Source of the DNA: Martelella sp. NC20
GTDB lineage: Bacteria > Pseudomonadota > Alphaproteobacteria > Rhizobiales > Rhizobiaceae
NCBI RefSeq assembly: GCF_013459645.1
Contig: NZ_CP054861.1
Location: forward strand, 2,716,001 to 2,780,000
DNA length: 64,000 bases
Direction: 5' to 3'
The position numbers and the translations under genes were made by a program. Below are positions 25,987 through 33,977 of the stretch, piece after piece. How positions within the stretch are numbered: the stretch's first letter is position 1; each line of letters begins with the position of its first letter. The notes below the pieces were generated by a model. That model was given only the letters and a program-made list of their open reading frames with translations, was not told the DNA's origin and made no database searches.

Positions 25987-26844
25987 TCAGTTCTTGAATT
26001 CCTTGATGTCCGGTTCCGCGCCCCAGCTGCAGAACCCTTTCGGCTCGGCGGGGAACTGGCGTTCGCGCCATAAAAGCTCGTCGGCGATTTCCTGCACGCC
26101 GGAGGAATATTCGAACACCATGCCATCGGGTCCCTCGAAATAGAGAAATTTGGCGGTGGACGTCGGGTGCCGTCCGGGCCCGAACACCATCTTGACATCG
26201 CGCTCCCGCAGGAAATTGTAGGAGCGCTGGATGTCGTCGGCGGTCTCGACCTGGTGGTTGATGTGCTGGATGCCGGCGCGGTTCGTCGGAAACAGCGCGA
26301 TCGTATGATGCACCTCGTCGATCCTCAGAAGCGGTGCATCGCCGATCCGGTCGGAAACCCGCGCATTGCAGACCTCCGTCCAGAATTTCTCGTCGCGCGC
26401 GGCGTTGGTGGTGCAGAGCCCGACATGGGAAAAGCCAGTGATGCCGGCGTCGCGGGTGCCATGATAGCGCCGGCCGGAATGTTCGGGGCGTACCACCAGC
26501 TCGATCGTGTTGCCGGTCGGGTCCCTGAAGCGGATGAAGCTTTTCACCTTGCGCAACGTGGCTTCTTCCGTGGTGCCGATATGGACCGGGGTCTGAAGCG
26601 CCTCGAGCGAGGCGGCGGCCTGGTCGAGATCAGCCTCGGAGCCGACAACGAAGCCGACCGCCTGATCGGCCGGATCGCCCTCGAAATAGCAGAGGGTGTG
26701 GGCGCGCTGGTCCGACTTGAAATAGACCGACCCCTTGTGCCGGTCCTCGACCTCGAGGCCGAGGTAATCCCGGGCGAAGAATTCCGCGCCCTCGATGTCG
26801 CGGGTGCCCATGCGCACGTAACTGACGTCCTGAAGATTGATCAT
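25987..26844 (-). CDS. VOC family extradiol dioxygenase-like protein, metal ligands intact
   Basis: 285-residue two-domain VOC protein of the type I extradiol (catechol meta-cleavage) architecture. The N-terminal domain (about 1-125) is structural. The C-terminal domain (about 133-265) keeps the 2-His-1-carboxylate iron site: His140 in 'GFSHVGL', His197 in 'INHQVE' and Glu245 in 'VFEYSSG'. It should open a catechol-like ring next to the two hydroxyls. It is followed by the EthD-like gene and preceded 54 bases upstream by a paralogue that has lost all three ligands, so the two may form a hetero-oligomer. Confidence 0.87.
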   Translation of the reverse strand: MINLQDVSYVRMGTRDIEGAEFFARDYLGLEVEDRHKGSVYFKSDQRAHTLCYFEGDPADQAVGFVVGSEADLDQAAASLEALQTPVHIGTTEEATLRKVKSFIRFRDPTGNTIELVVRPEHSGRRYHGTRDAGITGFSHVGLCTTNAARDEKFWTEVCNARVSDRIGDAPLLRIDEVHHTIALFPTNRAGIQHINHQVETADDIQRSYNFLRERDVKMVFGPGRHPTSTAKFLYFEGPDGMVFEYSSGVQEIADELLWRERQFPAEPKGFCSWGAEPDIKEFKN

Positions 26845-26898
26845 GCCATTCCTCCATCTTGTCTCGGGCTACACATATGCTGCAGGTCCGGAGCCGGC

Positions 26899-27768
26899 TC
26901 ACACGCCGGCGGAATATTCCGGCACGGTCGAATGGCTGCCCCAGGCGCAGAAGCTCTCGTTTGCATGCGGAAACTGCCGGGGCACTCGGTCTTCGCGGAA
27001 GGGATGACGGTCGCCTTCCGCGACGAAGCCGAACAGCACGCCGTCCGGCCCCTTGAAGGTCAGGAACAACTCGCCCGAGGCGGGTCGCCGGCCGGGGCCG
27101 GAAACGATCGCCACCTGCGCCGACTGCATGAAATAATTGTTCTGCATCAGCTGTTGCAGGCCCTCGACCATGAATTGGACCTCGAGGATCGCGTCGCGGT
27201 TCGAGGGATGGATGGCGATGCGGTGATGCTCGTCATCGAGCGCGATATAGACCGCGTCGCCGACATAATCTGCCACCTTGCCGCCGAAGATCGCCGTCCA
27301 CAGCGCCGTGTCGGCCTCGACATTGGTGGAGGCGAAGGCGACTCCGAAGAACTCGGTGATGCCGGCATCGCGGCTGCCGAAATAGCGCCAGCCGCTGTCC
27401 TGCGCGCGTACGACGAGTTCGATGCGCACCGCGTCGCGGAGCGTGAACCACGCCAGCCCCCGGCAGCGCCGGGCCGCGCATTCCTCCGCGCTGCCGCGCT
27501 CGACCTGATGGCCGGCCGCGGCAAGCTTCTGGCAGACCGCGTCCAGCCCATCGGTGTTCCTGACCTCCATTGCGAGCGTCTGGTCCCCCGGTCCGCCTTC
27601 CTTCTGAAAGAGGGCAAGCGTGTGGTCGCGATTGTCGGAGCGGAACATCTGCAGCCCCTCCGGCGCATCGATCCGCTGCAGCCCGAGAATACGGGTGGCG
27701 AAATGGCCGGCGACCGAGGGGTTTTCGACGCCGAGCCGGACATAGCGGAGTTTTTCGATTGTCGTCAC
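26899..27768 (-). CDS. VOC family protein, dioxygenase paralogue without metal ligands
   Basis: 289-residue two-domain protein aligning end to end with the VOC dioxygenase encoded just downstream (shared 'SRDAGIT'/'TRDAGIT', 'GPGRRPASGELFL'/'GPGRHPTSTAKFL', 'GPDGVLF'/'GPDGMVF'). At the three iron positions it has Gly142, Phe199 and Gly247 in place of His, His and Glu, so it cannot bind iron in the usual way. It is the first gene of the minus-strand operon, 26 bases after a GTAAC-N4-GTTAC operator. A regulatory or scaffold subunit, or a ligand-binding protein, is more likely than a catalyst. The sequence is otherwise intact with no frameshift. Confidence 0.83.
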   Translation of the reverse strand: MTTIEKLRYVRLGVENPSVAGHFATRILGLQRIDAPEGLQMFRSDNRDHTLALFQKEGGPGDQTLAMEVRNTDGLDAVCQKLAAAGHQVERGSAEECAARRCRGLAWFTLRDAVRIELVVRAQDSGWRYFGSRDAGITEFFGVAFASTNVEADTALWTAIFGGKVADYVGDAVYIALDDEHHRIAIHPSNRDAILEVQFMVEGLQQLMQNNYFMQSAQVAIVSGPGRRPASGELFLTFKGPDGVLFGFVAEGDRHPFREDRVPRQFPHANESFCAWGSHSTVPEYSAGV

Positions 27769-27794
27769 ATTCTCCTCCCCAGAGATGCCTGACC

Positions 27795-27808
27795 GTAACA
27801 GTCGTTAC
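27795..27808. promoter_or_regulatory. TetR-type operator GTAAC-AGTC-GTTAC
   Basis: Third copy of the palindrome seen at 17597 and 18495, 26 bases upstream of the first VOC gene and overlapping the stop codon of the aldehyde dehydrogenase gene. It shares the outer CC and CAGTTT flanks with the 17597 copy, so the match extends beyond the arms. Confidence 0.65.
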
Positions 27809-29280
27809 AGTTTGATGCAAATATTTCGAAGCTCGGTATAGAATTCGAGCCCGTGAACCCCGCCCTCGCGGCCGATCCCGGAGTGCTTCATGCCGCCGAA
27901 GGCGGTACGAAGGTCGCGCAGGAACCAGCAATTCACCCAGGTGATGCCCGACTGCAGCCTTGCGCCGACGCGGTGGGCGCGGCTGAGGTCCTGCGTCCAG
28001 AGCATCGAGGCGAGCCCGAATTCGCTGTCATTGGCGCGCGTGATCGCCTCGTCCTCGTCATCGAAGGGGGCAATGTGGACGCAGGGGCCGAAGATTTCCT
28101 CGCGCAGCACCGTGTCGGCATCGTCGAGACCGGTCCAGATCGTCGGTTCCACCCAGTTGCCGCCGGCAAGCCGGCCGTCCATCGCGTAGAGCCCGCCGCC
28201 CGTGACCACGTTCGCCCCATGCCGGGCTGCGACATCGTAATAGCCGGTGATCTTGTCCTTGTGCTCGGCGGAAATCACCGGACCGAAGCTGGTGGCCTTG
28301 TCGAAGGGATCGCCGGGTTTCAGCGCGCGGGCCCGTTCCGCCAGCCCTTCGACAAAGGCATCGAAGATCGGGCGCTCTACATAGAGCCGTTCTGTCTGCA
28401 GGCAGACCTGACCGGCATTCATGAACACCGCGCGGGCCGTCTGTTCCAGCGCCTTCTCCATGTCGCAGTCGGCAAACACGATCCCGGCATTCTTGCCGCC
28501 GAGTTCGAAGGAGACCGGACGCACGCCCTTGGCGGCTGCGCGCATGATCGCCTCGCCGGTGCGGGTCTCGCCGGTGAAGGTGATGCCGTCGATGCCCTGG
28601 TGTTCGGTGAGATACTGGCCGGCCGAACCCGGTCCGAAGCCCTGCACCACATTGTAGACGCCATCCGGAATGCCCGCTTCGCGCATCACCTCGCCGAGAA
28701 GGGCGGCGGTCGAGGGCGTTTCCTCCGACGGCTTGACGACGACGGTGTTGCCGCAGGCAAGCGCCGGCGCGACCTTCCACGTCATCAGCAGGAAGGGCAG
28801 GTTCCACGGGCAGATGACGCCGATGACGCCGCGCGGACCGCGCAGCGTGTAGTTCAGCGCATCGCCGCCATCGGGCGCCACCATCGGAAAGAATTCGCCC
28901 GGCGCATGCTTCAGCGTCTCGGCGAAGGCGCGGAAATTGGCCGCTCCCCGTGGAATGTCGAGATGGGAGGCGAGGTTCACCGGCTTGCCGGTGTCGAGCA
29001 TCTCCGCCCTCAGGAAGTCGTCGAACCGGGCCTCGATGCCGTCGGCGATGGCATGAAGCGCCCGTGCGCGTTGGTCGAGCGTCAATTTGCCCCAGGGGCC
29101 GGAAAGCGCCGCGCGCGCGGCGGAAACGGCGTGGTCGACATCCTCGGCAGTGGCGACTTCGACCGTAGAGACCACCTCGCCCGTTGCCGGATCGATGTTC
29201 TCGAACGCATCCCGTCCGCCGGGGGATACCGGCTGTCCGCCGATAAAGCTCGTGATCCGTGGATGGCTCAGGACATTCAT
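27805..29280 (-). CDS. aldehyde dehydrogenase (2-hydroxymuconic/5-carboxymethyl-2-hydroxymuconic semialdehyde type)
   Basis: 491-residue NAD+-dependent aldehyde dehydrogenase. The catalytic set is present: Asn160 in CPWN, Glu259 in 'SFELGGKN' and Cys293 in 'NAGQVCLQTERLY'; the C-terminal 'FGGMKHSGIGREGG' is typical of the semialdehyde dehydrogenases of meta-cleavage pathways (HpaE, DmpC/XylG). It would oxidise the ring-cleavage semialdehyde. ATG 29280 is preceded by GGAGCG; the frame is open 27 codons upstream into the operator region. It diverges from the GntR gene; the TATCGATA...TTGACTACCGAT block at 29326-29351 covers its promoter. Confidence 0.92.
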   Translation of the reverse strand: MNVLSHPRITSFIGGQPVSPGGRDAFENIDPATGEVVSTVEVATAEDVDHAVSAARAALSGPWGKLTLDQRARALHAIADGIEARFDDFLRAEMLDTGKPVNLASHLDIPRGAANFRAFAETLKHAPGEFFPMVAPDGGDALNYTLRGPRGVIGVICPWNLPFLLMTWKVAPALACGNTVVVKPSEETPSTAALLGEVMREAGIPDGVYNVVQGFGPGSAGQYLTEHQGIDGITFTGETRTGEAIMRAAAKGVRPVSFELGGKNAGIVFADCDMEKALEQTARAVFMNAGQVCLQTERLYVERPIFDAFVEGLAERARALKPGDPFDKATSFGPVISAEHKDKITGYYDVAARHGANVVTGGGLYAMDGRLAGGNWVEPTIWTGLDDADTVLREEIFGPCVHIAPFDDEDEAITRANDSEFGLASMLWTQDLSRAHRVGARLQSGITWVNCWFLRDLRTAFGGMKHSGIGREGGVHGLEFYTELRNICIKL

Positions 29281-29325
29281 AAGGCGCTCCGATGCTTGCA
29301 TGGTTTCAAGCGTAATCGGCATATT

Positions 29326-29351
29326 ATCGGTAGTCAACAAAATTATCGATA
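29326..29351 (-). promoter_or_regulatory. conserved promoter/operator block upstream of the aldehyde dehydrogenase
   Basis: On the minus strand the block reads TATCGATA, AATTTTG, TTGACTACCGAT. The same sequence with one base fewer and one substitution occurs at 33013-33037. TTGACT (29337-29332) can serve as a -35 box with TACGCT 17 bases further as a weak -10. TATCGATA just upstream is a natural operator core; the adjacent GntR protein is the obvious candidate to bind. Confidence 0.6.
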
Positions 29352-29449
29352 TTTTGCGCAAAAGCGATACTTGCGAACGACCTCGTTGATCGCTGAATCA
29401 ACCGATGCTATTGAAGGGTCGGAACCCAGACACCCGGACAAGGACCATT

Positions 29450-30127
29450 ATGTGGGAAGAACCTCAGGCAACGCTTTCGGATCGTGCGCATCTGGCTATC
29501 CGCAAGGACATCGTTTCCGGCAATCTCGCGCCCGGAACGCGTCTCCGGATCGCCAGGCTCAGCAAGGACTATGATATCGGCGCAAGTCCCTTGCGCGAGG
29601 CGTTGTCGAAGCTGTCGTCCGAGTTTCTGGTGAATTTCGAGGCCCAGCGCGGCTTTTCGGTTGCGCCGGTTTCGGCGCAGGATCTGCGCGACATCTCGCA
29701 GATCCGCTGCGATCTCGAAAGCGAGGCCGTGGCCCGGGCGATCGCGCGCGGCGACGAGGCCTGGGAATCGCGGATCGTGGCTGCCTTCTACAAGCTCGGC
29801 AAGGCCGACCAGCGCCGCCGGGCGAAGCCGGAGGATGGCTCCGACGAATGGGAGGACCGCAACCGCGAGTTCCACGAGGCGCTGGTTTCGGCCTGCGACA
29901 GCGCCTGGCTGAAGCGCCTGCGCTCGCTGCTCTATTACCAGCATGAGCGCTACCGCCGCATCTCGCTGACGCATCCAGATCCGGATCGCGACATCCAGGC
30001 CGAGCATCAGGCGATCATGGACGCGGCGCTCGGGCGTCAGACCCGGGAAGCGATCCGGCTTTCCAAGGAACATATCGACAAGACCACCAAGGCGGTGCTG
30101 AAGGTGATCGAGGGTGGGGACGGCTGA
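29450..30127 (+). CDS. GntR family regulator, FCD (FadR/VanR) subfamily
   Basis: 225-residue regulator: winged helix at about residues 8-72 ('LAIRKDIVSGNLAPGTRLRI' then 'DIGASPLREALSKLSSE') and an all-helical FCD effector domain with metal-type ligands in 'NREFHEAL', 'EHQAIMDAAL' and 'SKEHIDKT'. FCD regulators typically repress catabolic genes until an organic-acid effector binds. ATG 29450 lies after an AAGGA; an ATG 45 bases earlier is the alternative. It is divergent from the aldehyde dehydrogenase and convergent (5-base gap) with a dctM gene. I infer that it controls both promoters carrying the TATCGATA...TTGACTACCGAT block. Confidence 0.88.
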   Translation: MWEEPQATLSDRAHLAIRKDIVSGNLAPGTRLRIARLSKDYDIGASPLREALSKLSSEFLVNFEAQRGFSVAPVSAQDLRDISQIRCDLESEAVARAIARGDEAWESRIVAAFYKLGKADQRRRAKPEDGSDEWEDRNREFHEALVSACDSAWLKRLRSLLYYQHERYRRISLTHPDPDRDIQAEHQAIMDAALGRQTREAIRLSKEHIDKTTKAVLKVIEGGDG

Positions 30128-30132
30128 CGTCG

Positions 30133-31425
30133 TCATCGCATGATGGCTGGCAGCGCCAGGATGATGCCGGGAAACAGGCAGAACAGCGCGAGACGCACCA
30201 TGTCGGCCGCGATGAACGGCATCACGCCGCGGAAGATCGCCATCAGCGGCACGTCGTGCTGGACGGTGCGCAGCACGAAGACGTTGAGGCCCACCGGCGG
30301 GGAAATCAGCCCGACCTCCACCACCACGACCAGCACGATGCCGAACCAGATCAGGTCGAAGCCAAGGGCCGCGACGATCGGATAGATGATCGGAACGAAC
30401 AGCAGGATCAGCGAGAACGCCTCGAACACGCAGCCGAGCACGAGAAAGGCCGCGAGAATGATCGCGATCACCGCCCATGGCGCGATATCGGCGGTCGAGG
30501 CATAGTTCGACAGGGCGTAGGGCAGGCCGGCGACATTGACGAAAGTGGCGAAGACCTGGCTGGTCGCGACCAGGAAAAGCAGCGCGGCCGTCGTGACCGC
30601 CGCTTCCGAAAGCGTCGCCGCAAGCACCGGCCACGTCATGCGCCGGCGCATCAGTGCGAAGGCGAGCGACAGGACCGCGCCGATGCCTGCGGCCTCCGTC
30701 GGGGTGAACACGCCGAAATAGATGCCGCCGATTATCGCCGCAAACAGCGCCAGCAGCGCCCATATGCCCCTGAGCGCGACTATCCGTTCCGGCCAGGACG
30801 CGCGCTCGCCGGCCGGCCCGGCTTCGGGATCGAAACGGGTGACGGCCCAGACCGCGCCGAGATAAAGCGCGAGCCCGACAATGCCGGGAATGATGCCGGC
30901 GATGAACAGCATGCCGATATCGGTCTCGGTCAGGTTGCCGTAGATGACGAGGATGATCGAGGGCGGTATGAGAATGCCGAGGGTGCCGCCGGAGGCGATC
31001 GCGCCCGCCGCAAGCTCCGCCTTGTAGCCGCGTGCCCGCATTTCCGGCATCGCGATCGGCGCCATCGTGGCGACCGTGGCGAGGCTGGAGCCGGCAACCG
31101 TCGAGAACCCGCCGCAGGCCATGATCGTCGCCATCGCCAGCCCGCCGCGGCGGTGGCCGACAAAGGCGTAGGAGGCCTCGTAGAGTTCCTTCGCCATGCC
31201 CGAACGCGACACGAAATTCGCCATCAGCAGGAACAGCGGCAGGATCGAGAAACTGTAATTGGCGATGTTGTCGAGGGTGACCCGGGCAAGCTGGCCGATC
31301 GCCGGCTCGAAACCGATCAGCGCCGTCAGCCCGAAGAGGCCGACAAAGGCCATGGCGAAGGCGAGCGGGATGCCGGAAAGCGCGAGCGCCAGCAGGATGA
31401 GGAGCCCGATGATCGCGGCGCTCAT
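30133..31425 (-). CDS. dctM: TRAP transporter large permease DctM (third system)
   Basis: 430-residue transport subunit of a further DctPQM system. 'ACGGFSTVAGSSLATVATMAPIAMP' and 'ASGGTLGILIPPSIILVIYG' mark the first half and 'GCVFEAFSLILLFVPIIYP' with 'EVGLISPPVGLNVFVLR' the second. ATG 31425 overlaps the dctQ stop by four bases and is preferred to an in-frame start 55 codons upstream, which lies in dctQ. It closes the minus-strand dctPQM operon that starts at 32954. Confidence 0.92.
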   Translation of the reverse strand: MSAAIIGLLILLALALSGIPLAFAMAFVGLFGLTALIGFEPAIGQLARVTLDNIANYSFSILPLFLLMANFVSRSGMAKELYEASYAFVGHRRGGLAMATIMACGGFSTVAGSSLATVATMAPIAMPEMRARGYKAELAAGAIASGGTLGILIPPSIILVIYGNLTETDIGMLFIAGIIPGIVGLALYLGAVWAVTRFDPEAGPAGERASWPERIVALRGIWALLALFAAIIGGIYFGVFTPTEAAGIGAVLSLAFALMRRRMTWPVLAATLSEAAVTTAALLFLVATSQVFATFVNVAGLPYALSNYASTADIAPWAVIAIILAAFLVLGCVFEAFSLILLFVPIIYPIVAALGFDLIWFGIVLVVVVEVGLISPPVGLNVFVLRTVQHDVPLMAIFRGVMPFIAADMVRLALFCLFPGIILALPAIMR

Positions 31426-31904
31426 GCCTGTCCCCTCATCCGCGTGACGAGGTGGGAGACATGCACCAGCGCCGAGAGACCCGAGAGTGCGGAGGCATAA
31501 AAGGCAAGCGGAGCCAGTGGCAGGTGCAGTATGCCCGCTGTCGTTCCGTAGTGCGCGACTTCGATGCCTTCGATCCACAGCCGCCAGCACAGAAGGGAAA
31601 ACAGAACGAGGCCGGCGAGATCGGTGACGAAGCCGAGCACATGCGTGCCCAGCCGGCCAAGCGTGCCGGATACGAGGTCGGCCGTGACCTGCGCCTTTCT
31701 GAGCGTCACCACGGGAAGTGCTGCAAAAATCGCGATCGCCATCGCGAATTCGGTCAGCTCGAAGGCGCCCGCAACCGGGCTCGACAGGAAATAGCGGCCG
31801 ACGACGTCGACCGCCGTCAGCGTCATCATGAACAGAATCGTGACCGCCGCGAGCGCAAGCAGGGCCTGCTCAGCGCGGCGGAAAGTCTTGTTTCCCGTGG
31901 TCAC
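31422..31904 (-). CDS. dctQ: TRAP transporter small permease DctQ (third system)
   Basis: 160-residue four-helix membrane protein with 'LTAVDVVGRYFLSSPVAGAFELTEFAM' segments typical of DctQ and 'LRKAQVTADLVSG' in the central loop. The start is GTG 31904, three bases after the dctP stop codon. It pairs with DctM encoded downstream by a four-base overlap. Confidence 0.9.
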   Translation of the reverse strand: MTTGNKTFRRAEQALLALAAVTILFMMTLTAVDVVGRYFLSSPVAGAFELTEFAMAIAIFAALPVVTLRKAQVTADLVSGTLGRLGTHVLGFVTDLAGLVLFSLLCWRLWIEGIEVAHYGTTAGILHLPLAPLAFYASALSGLSALVHVSHLVTRMRGQA

Positions 31905-31907
31905 GGA

Positions 31908-32954
31908 TCACTTCCCGGCTTCGTATTCGGCGGCCCGTTCGCGGAACATCGCAAGCGCCGCGGCTCCGTCGATACCCTTGTCATCGGCAAGCTTGATCCA
32001 GCCCTGTTCAACCGGGGCGACTGCCGCCCTGATTTCCGCGAGGAACGGTCCTTCGACATCCGTCACGGTGATGTTCTTCTCGGGGAAGCGGGCGATCGCG
32101 GCCGCGTCGCCGGCATCCCAGACGATGCCCATCTTTTTCGACAGCGGCTTGCCGATCAGCGGCGCGATCGCCGCCTGATTGTCGGCGCCGAGGCCATCCC
32201 AGTCGCGCTCCGACATGAAGAAGGCGAAGGAGTTGTTGAAGAGGCCGCCAGGCACCCTGGTGTAATGCGGCAGGAAATCCTCGAGGTTGAATTTCATCGG
32301 TGCGTCGACCGAAAACAGCGCCCCGTCTGCGGTCCCGCGCGACAGCAGTTCATACCATTGCGGCGCTGGCGCCTGGACGGTGACGACGCCGAGCGCCGCG
32401 CCGATATCGGCGCCGAGGCCGCCGGGCACGATCAGCTTCAGTCCGGCGAGATCGGCCAGTGAACCGACCGGGCCGCTGTCGGACCAGAGCGCGCCCGGCC
32501 CGTGGGTCGAAAGCGCGAGAAGCTTGATGCCTTTGTGCTCGCCGGCGGCGGCGAGGTATTTCTCATGCACATCCCAATAGGCCTCCGACATCGCTTCGGC
32601 CGAATTGCCGAGGAAGGGCAGTTCGGCGATGCCGGTCAGCGCAAACCGGCCGGGCGTATAGGAGTGGGTGGTGAAGCTCATATTGGCGAGCCCGTCGGTC
32701 ACCATGTCGAACTGGCGCGGCGGCGGGGCAAGGGCGGCGGCGGCGATCTCCACCTGAACCGCGCCGCCGGTCTCTTCGGCGATCGAGGCGGCAAACGGCG
32801 CCACGAACTGCGTCATCATCGGGTGCTGCGACGGCAGATAGGTGCTGAAACGAAGGGTCTTCTGCTGGGCCTTCGCCCCGGTCTGCGCGAGCGTCAGCCA
32901 GGCGACGCCCGTTCCCATGGCGGCCATCACGGCCCGCCGTGTCATATGTGTCAT
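31908..32954 (-). CDS. dctP: TRAP transporter solute-binding protein DctP (third system)
   Basis: 348-residue periplasmic receptor with a twin-Arg-like signal sequence (TRRAVMAAMGTGVAWL..., ending near residue 30 at AKA). Mature features: 'LRFSTYLPSQHPMMTQF', 'VQVEIAAAALAPPPRQFDMV' and 'QWYELLSRGTADGALFSVD', the region that in the family holds the conserved ligand-closing segment. GGGAGGAATT stands just before ATG 32954; an earlier in-frame start five codons upstream removes that spacing. It diverges from the FAH gene across a promoter region with the conserved TATCGATA block, so it is probably induced with the lower pathway. Confidence 0.91.
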   Translation of the reverse strand: MTHMTRRAVMAAMGTGVAWLTLAQTGAKAQQKTLRFSTYLPSQHPMMTQFVAPFAASIAEETGGAVQVEIAAAALAPPPRQFDMVTDGLANMSFTTHSYTPGRFALTGIAELPFLGNSAEAMSEAYWDVHEKYLAAAGEHKGIKLLALSTHGPGALWSDSGPVGSLADLAGLKLIVPGGLGADIGAALGVVTVQAPAPQWYELLSRGTADGALFSVDAPMKFNLEDFLPHYTRVPGGLFNNSFAFFMSERDWDGLGADNQAAIAPLIGKPLSKKMGIVWDAGDAAAIARFPEKNITVTDVEGPFLAEIRAAVAPVEQGWIKLADDKGIDGAAALAMFRERAAEYEAGK

Positions 32955-33012
32955 CCGAATTCCTCCCATTAGTGTTATCGAGATAAAAACAAAAATACCA
33001 AGAAGTCAATAT

Positions 33013-33037
33013 TATCGATATTTTCTTGACTACCGAT
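33013..33037 (+). promoter_or_regulatory. conserved promoter/operator block between dctP and the FAH operon
   Basis: TATCGATA (33013-33020), TTTTC, TTGACTACCGAT (33026-33037) repeats the 29326-29351 block. GTCAA at 33005-33009 and TTGAC at 33026-33030 also form an inverted repeat around TATCGATA. TTGACT can be the -35 of the plus-strand FAH promoter with ATAAGT as a weak -10 around 33048. Confidence 0.6.
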
Positions 33038-33074
33038 TTTTTTAGCCATAAGTTCAACCCAGTGGGAGGAATTC

Positions 33075-33950
33075 ATGACAAGACTGGCTCGGTTTCAGGA
33101 CACGGCTGGCGGCTTCATCTGCCTTGCCGAAAAGGACGGTGTTTTTTACGCGCTCCCGCAACTGCTCGGCCGGTCCGTGACCGATCCGATGGAACTGATG
33201 ACGGACTGGGAGCGCCATCTCGACACGATCGACGCCGCCATCGCCGCCGGAGCCGCTCCGGTGGACACCGGAGGCATGCGCTTCGCGCCGCCGATCGCCC
33301 ACCCCGGCAAGCTGATCTGCATCGGCATCAATTATCACGACCACATCGCGGAAATGGGCGTCAACGCGCCGGAATTTCCGTATGCTTTCCTGCGTCCCCT
33401 CGGCTGCCTCGCGGCGCATGGCGACACCGTCACGCTTCCGGACTGGCCGAAAATGGTCGACTGGGAAGCTGAACTCGGCGTCGTGATCGGCCGCACCTGT
33501 CGCGGGCTGAGCCGGGAGAATGCGCTGTCGGCGGTTGCCGGTTACACCGTGATCAACGATGTCTCGGCGCGCGACTGGATCGAAAGCGCCCCCTTCGTCG
33601 GCGTCGACTGGGTGATGCAGAAGGCCTGGGACGGTTTCCAGCCGACCGGCCCGTTCCTGGTGCCGGCGCGCCATGTGCCGGACCCGCAGGCGCTGGAGCT
33701 TGAGCTTTCCGTCAACGGAGCGATCAAGCAGAAGCAGTCGACCGGAAAGATGGTCTTCGGCGTCGCCGACATCCTGGTGCATCTGAGCCGGATCATGACG
33801 CTTTTCCCGGGCGATATCATCGCGACCGGCACGCCTTCCGGCGTTGGCTTCGGCCGGCGACCGCGCGAATTTCTGGCCGATGGCGACACCGTGAGCGTGT
33901 CGATCACCGGACTTGGAGAACTGACCAACACATTTGCCGCTGCCCGCTGA
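33075..33950 (+). CDS. fumarylacetoacetate hydrolase family protein (HpaG-like isomerase/decarboxylase)
   Basis: 291-residue FAH-fold enzyme. The core shows 'PGKLICIGINYHDHIAEMG' (about residues 76-94), the metal-binding Glu pair in 'WEAELGVVIG' and Asp in 'NDVSARD', and the usual 'PGDIIATGTPSGVGFG' loop near 255-270. In meta-cleavage pathways such enzymes decarboxylate and isomerise the oxidised ring-fission product. GGGAGGA lies 5 bases before ATG 33075. It opens a six-gene plus-strand operon (FAH, VOC dioxygenase, OYE, YciI, hydratase, HpaI-like). Confidence 0.92.
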   Translation: MTRLARFQDTAGGFICLAEKDGVFYALPQLLGRSVTDPMELMTDWERHLDTIDAAIAAGAAPVDTGGMRFAPPIAHPGKLICIGINYHDHIAEMGVNAPEFPYAFLRPLGCLAAHGDTVTLPDWPKMVDWEAELGVVIGRTCRGLSRENALSAVAGYTVINDVSARDWIESAPFVGVDWVMQKAWDGFQPTGPFLVPARHVPDPQALELELSVNGAIKQKQSTGKMVFGVADILVHLSRIMTLFPGDIIATGTPSGVGFGRRPREFLADGDTVSVSITGLGELTNTFAAAR

Positions 33951-33977
33951 AGCGCCGGCCGGAGGAGGAGAAAAACC

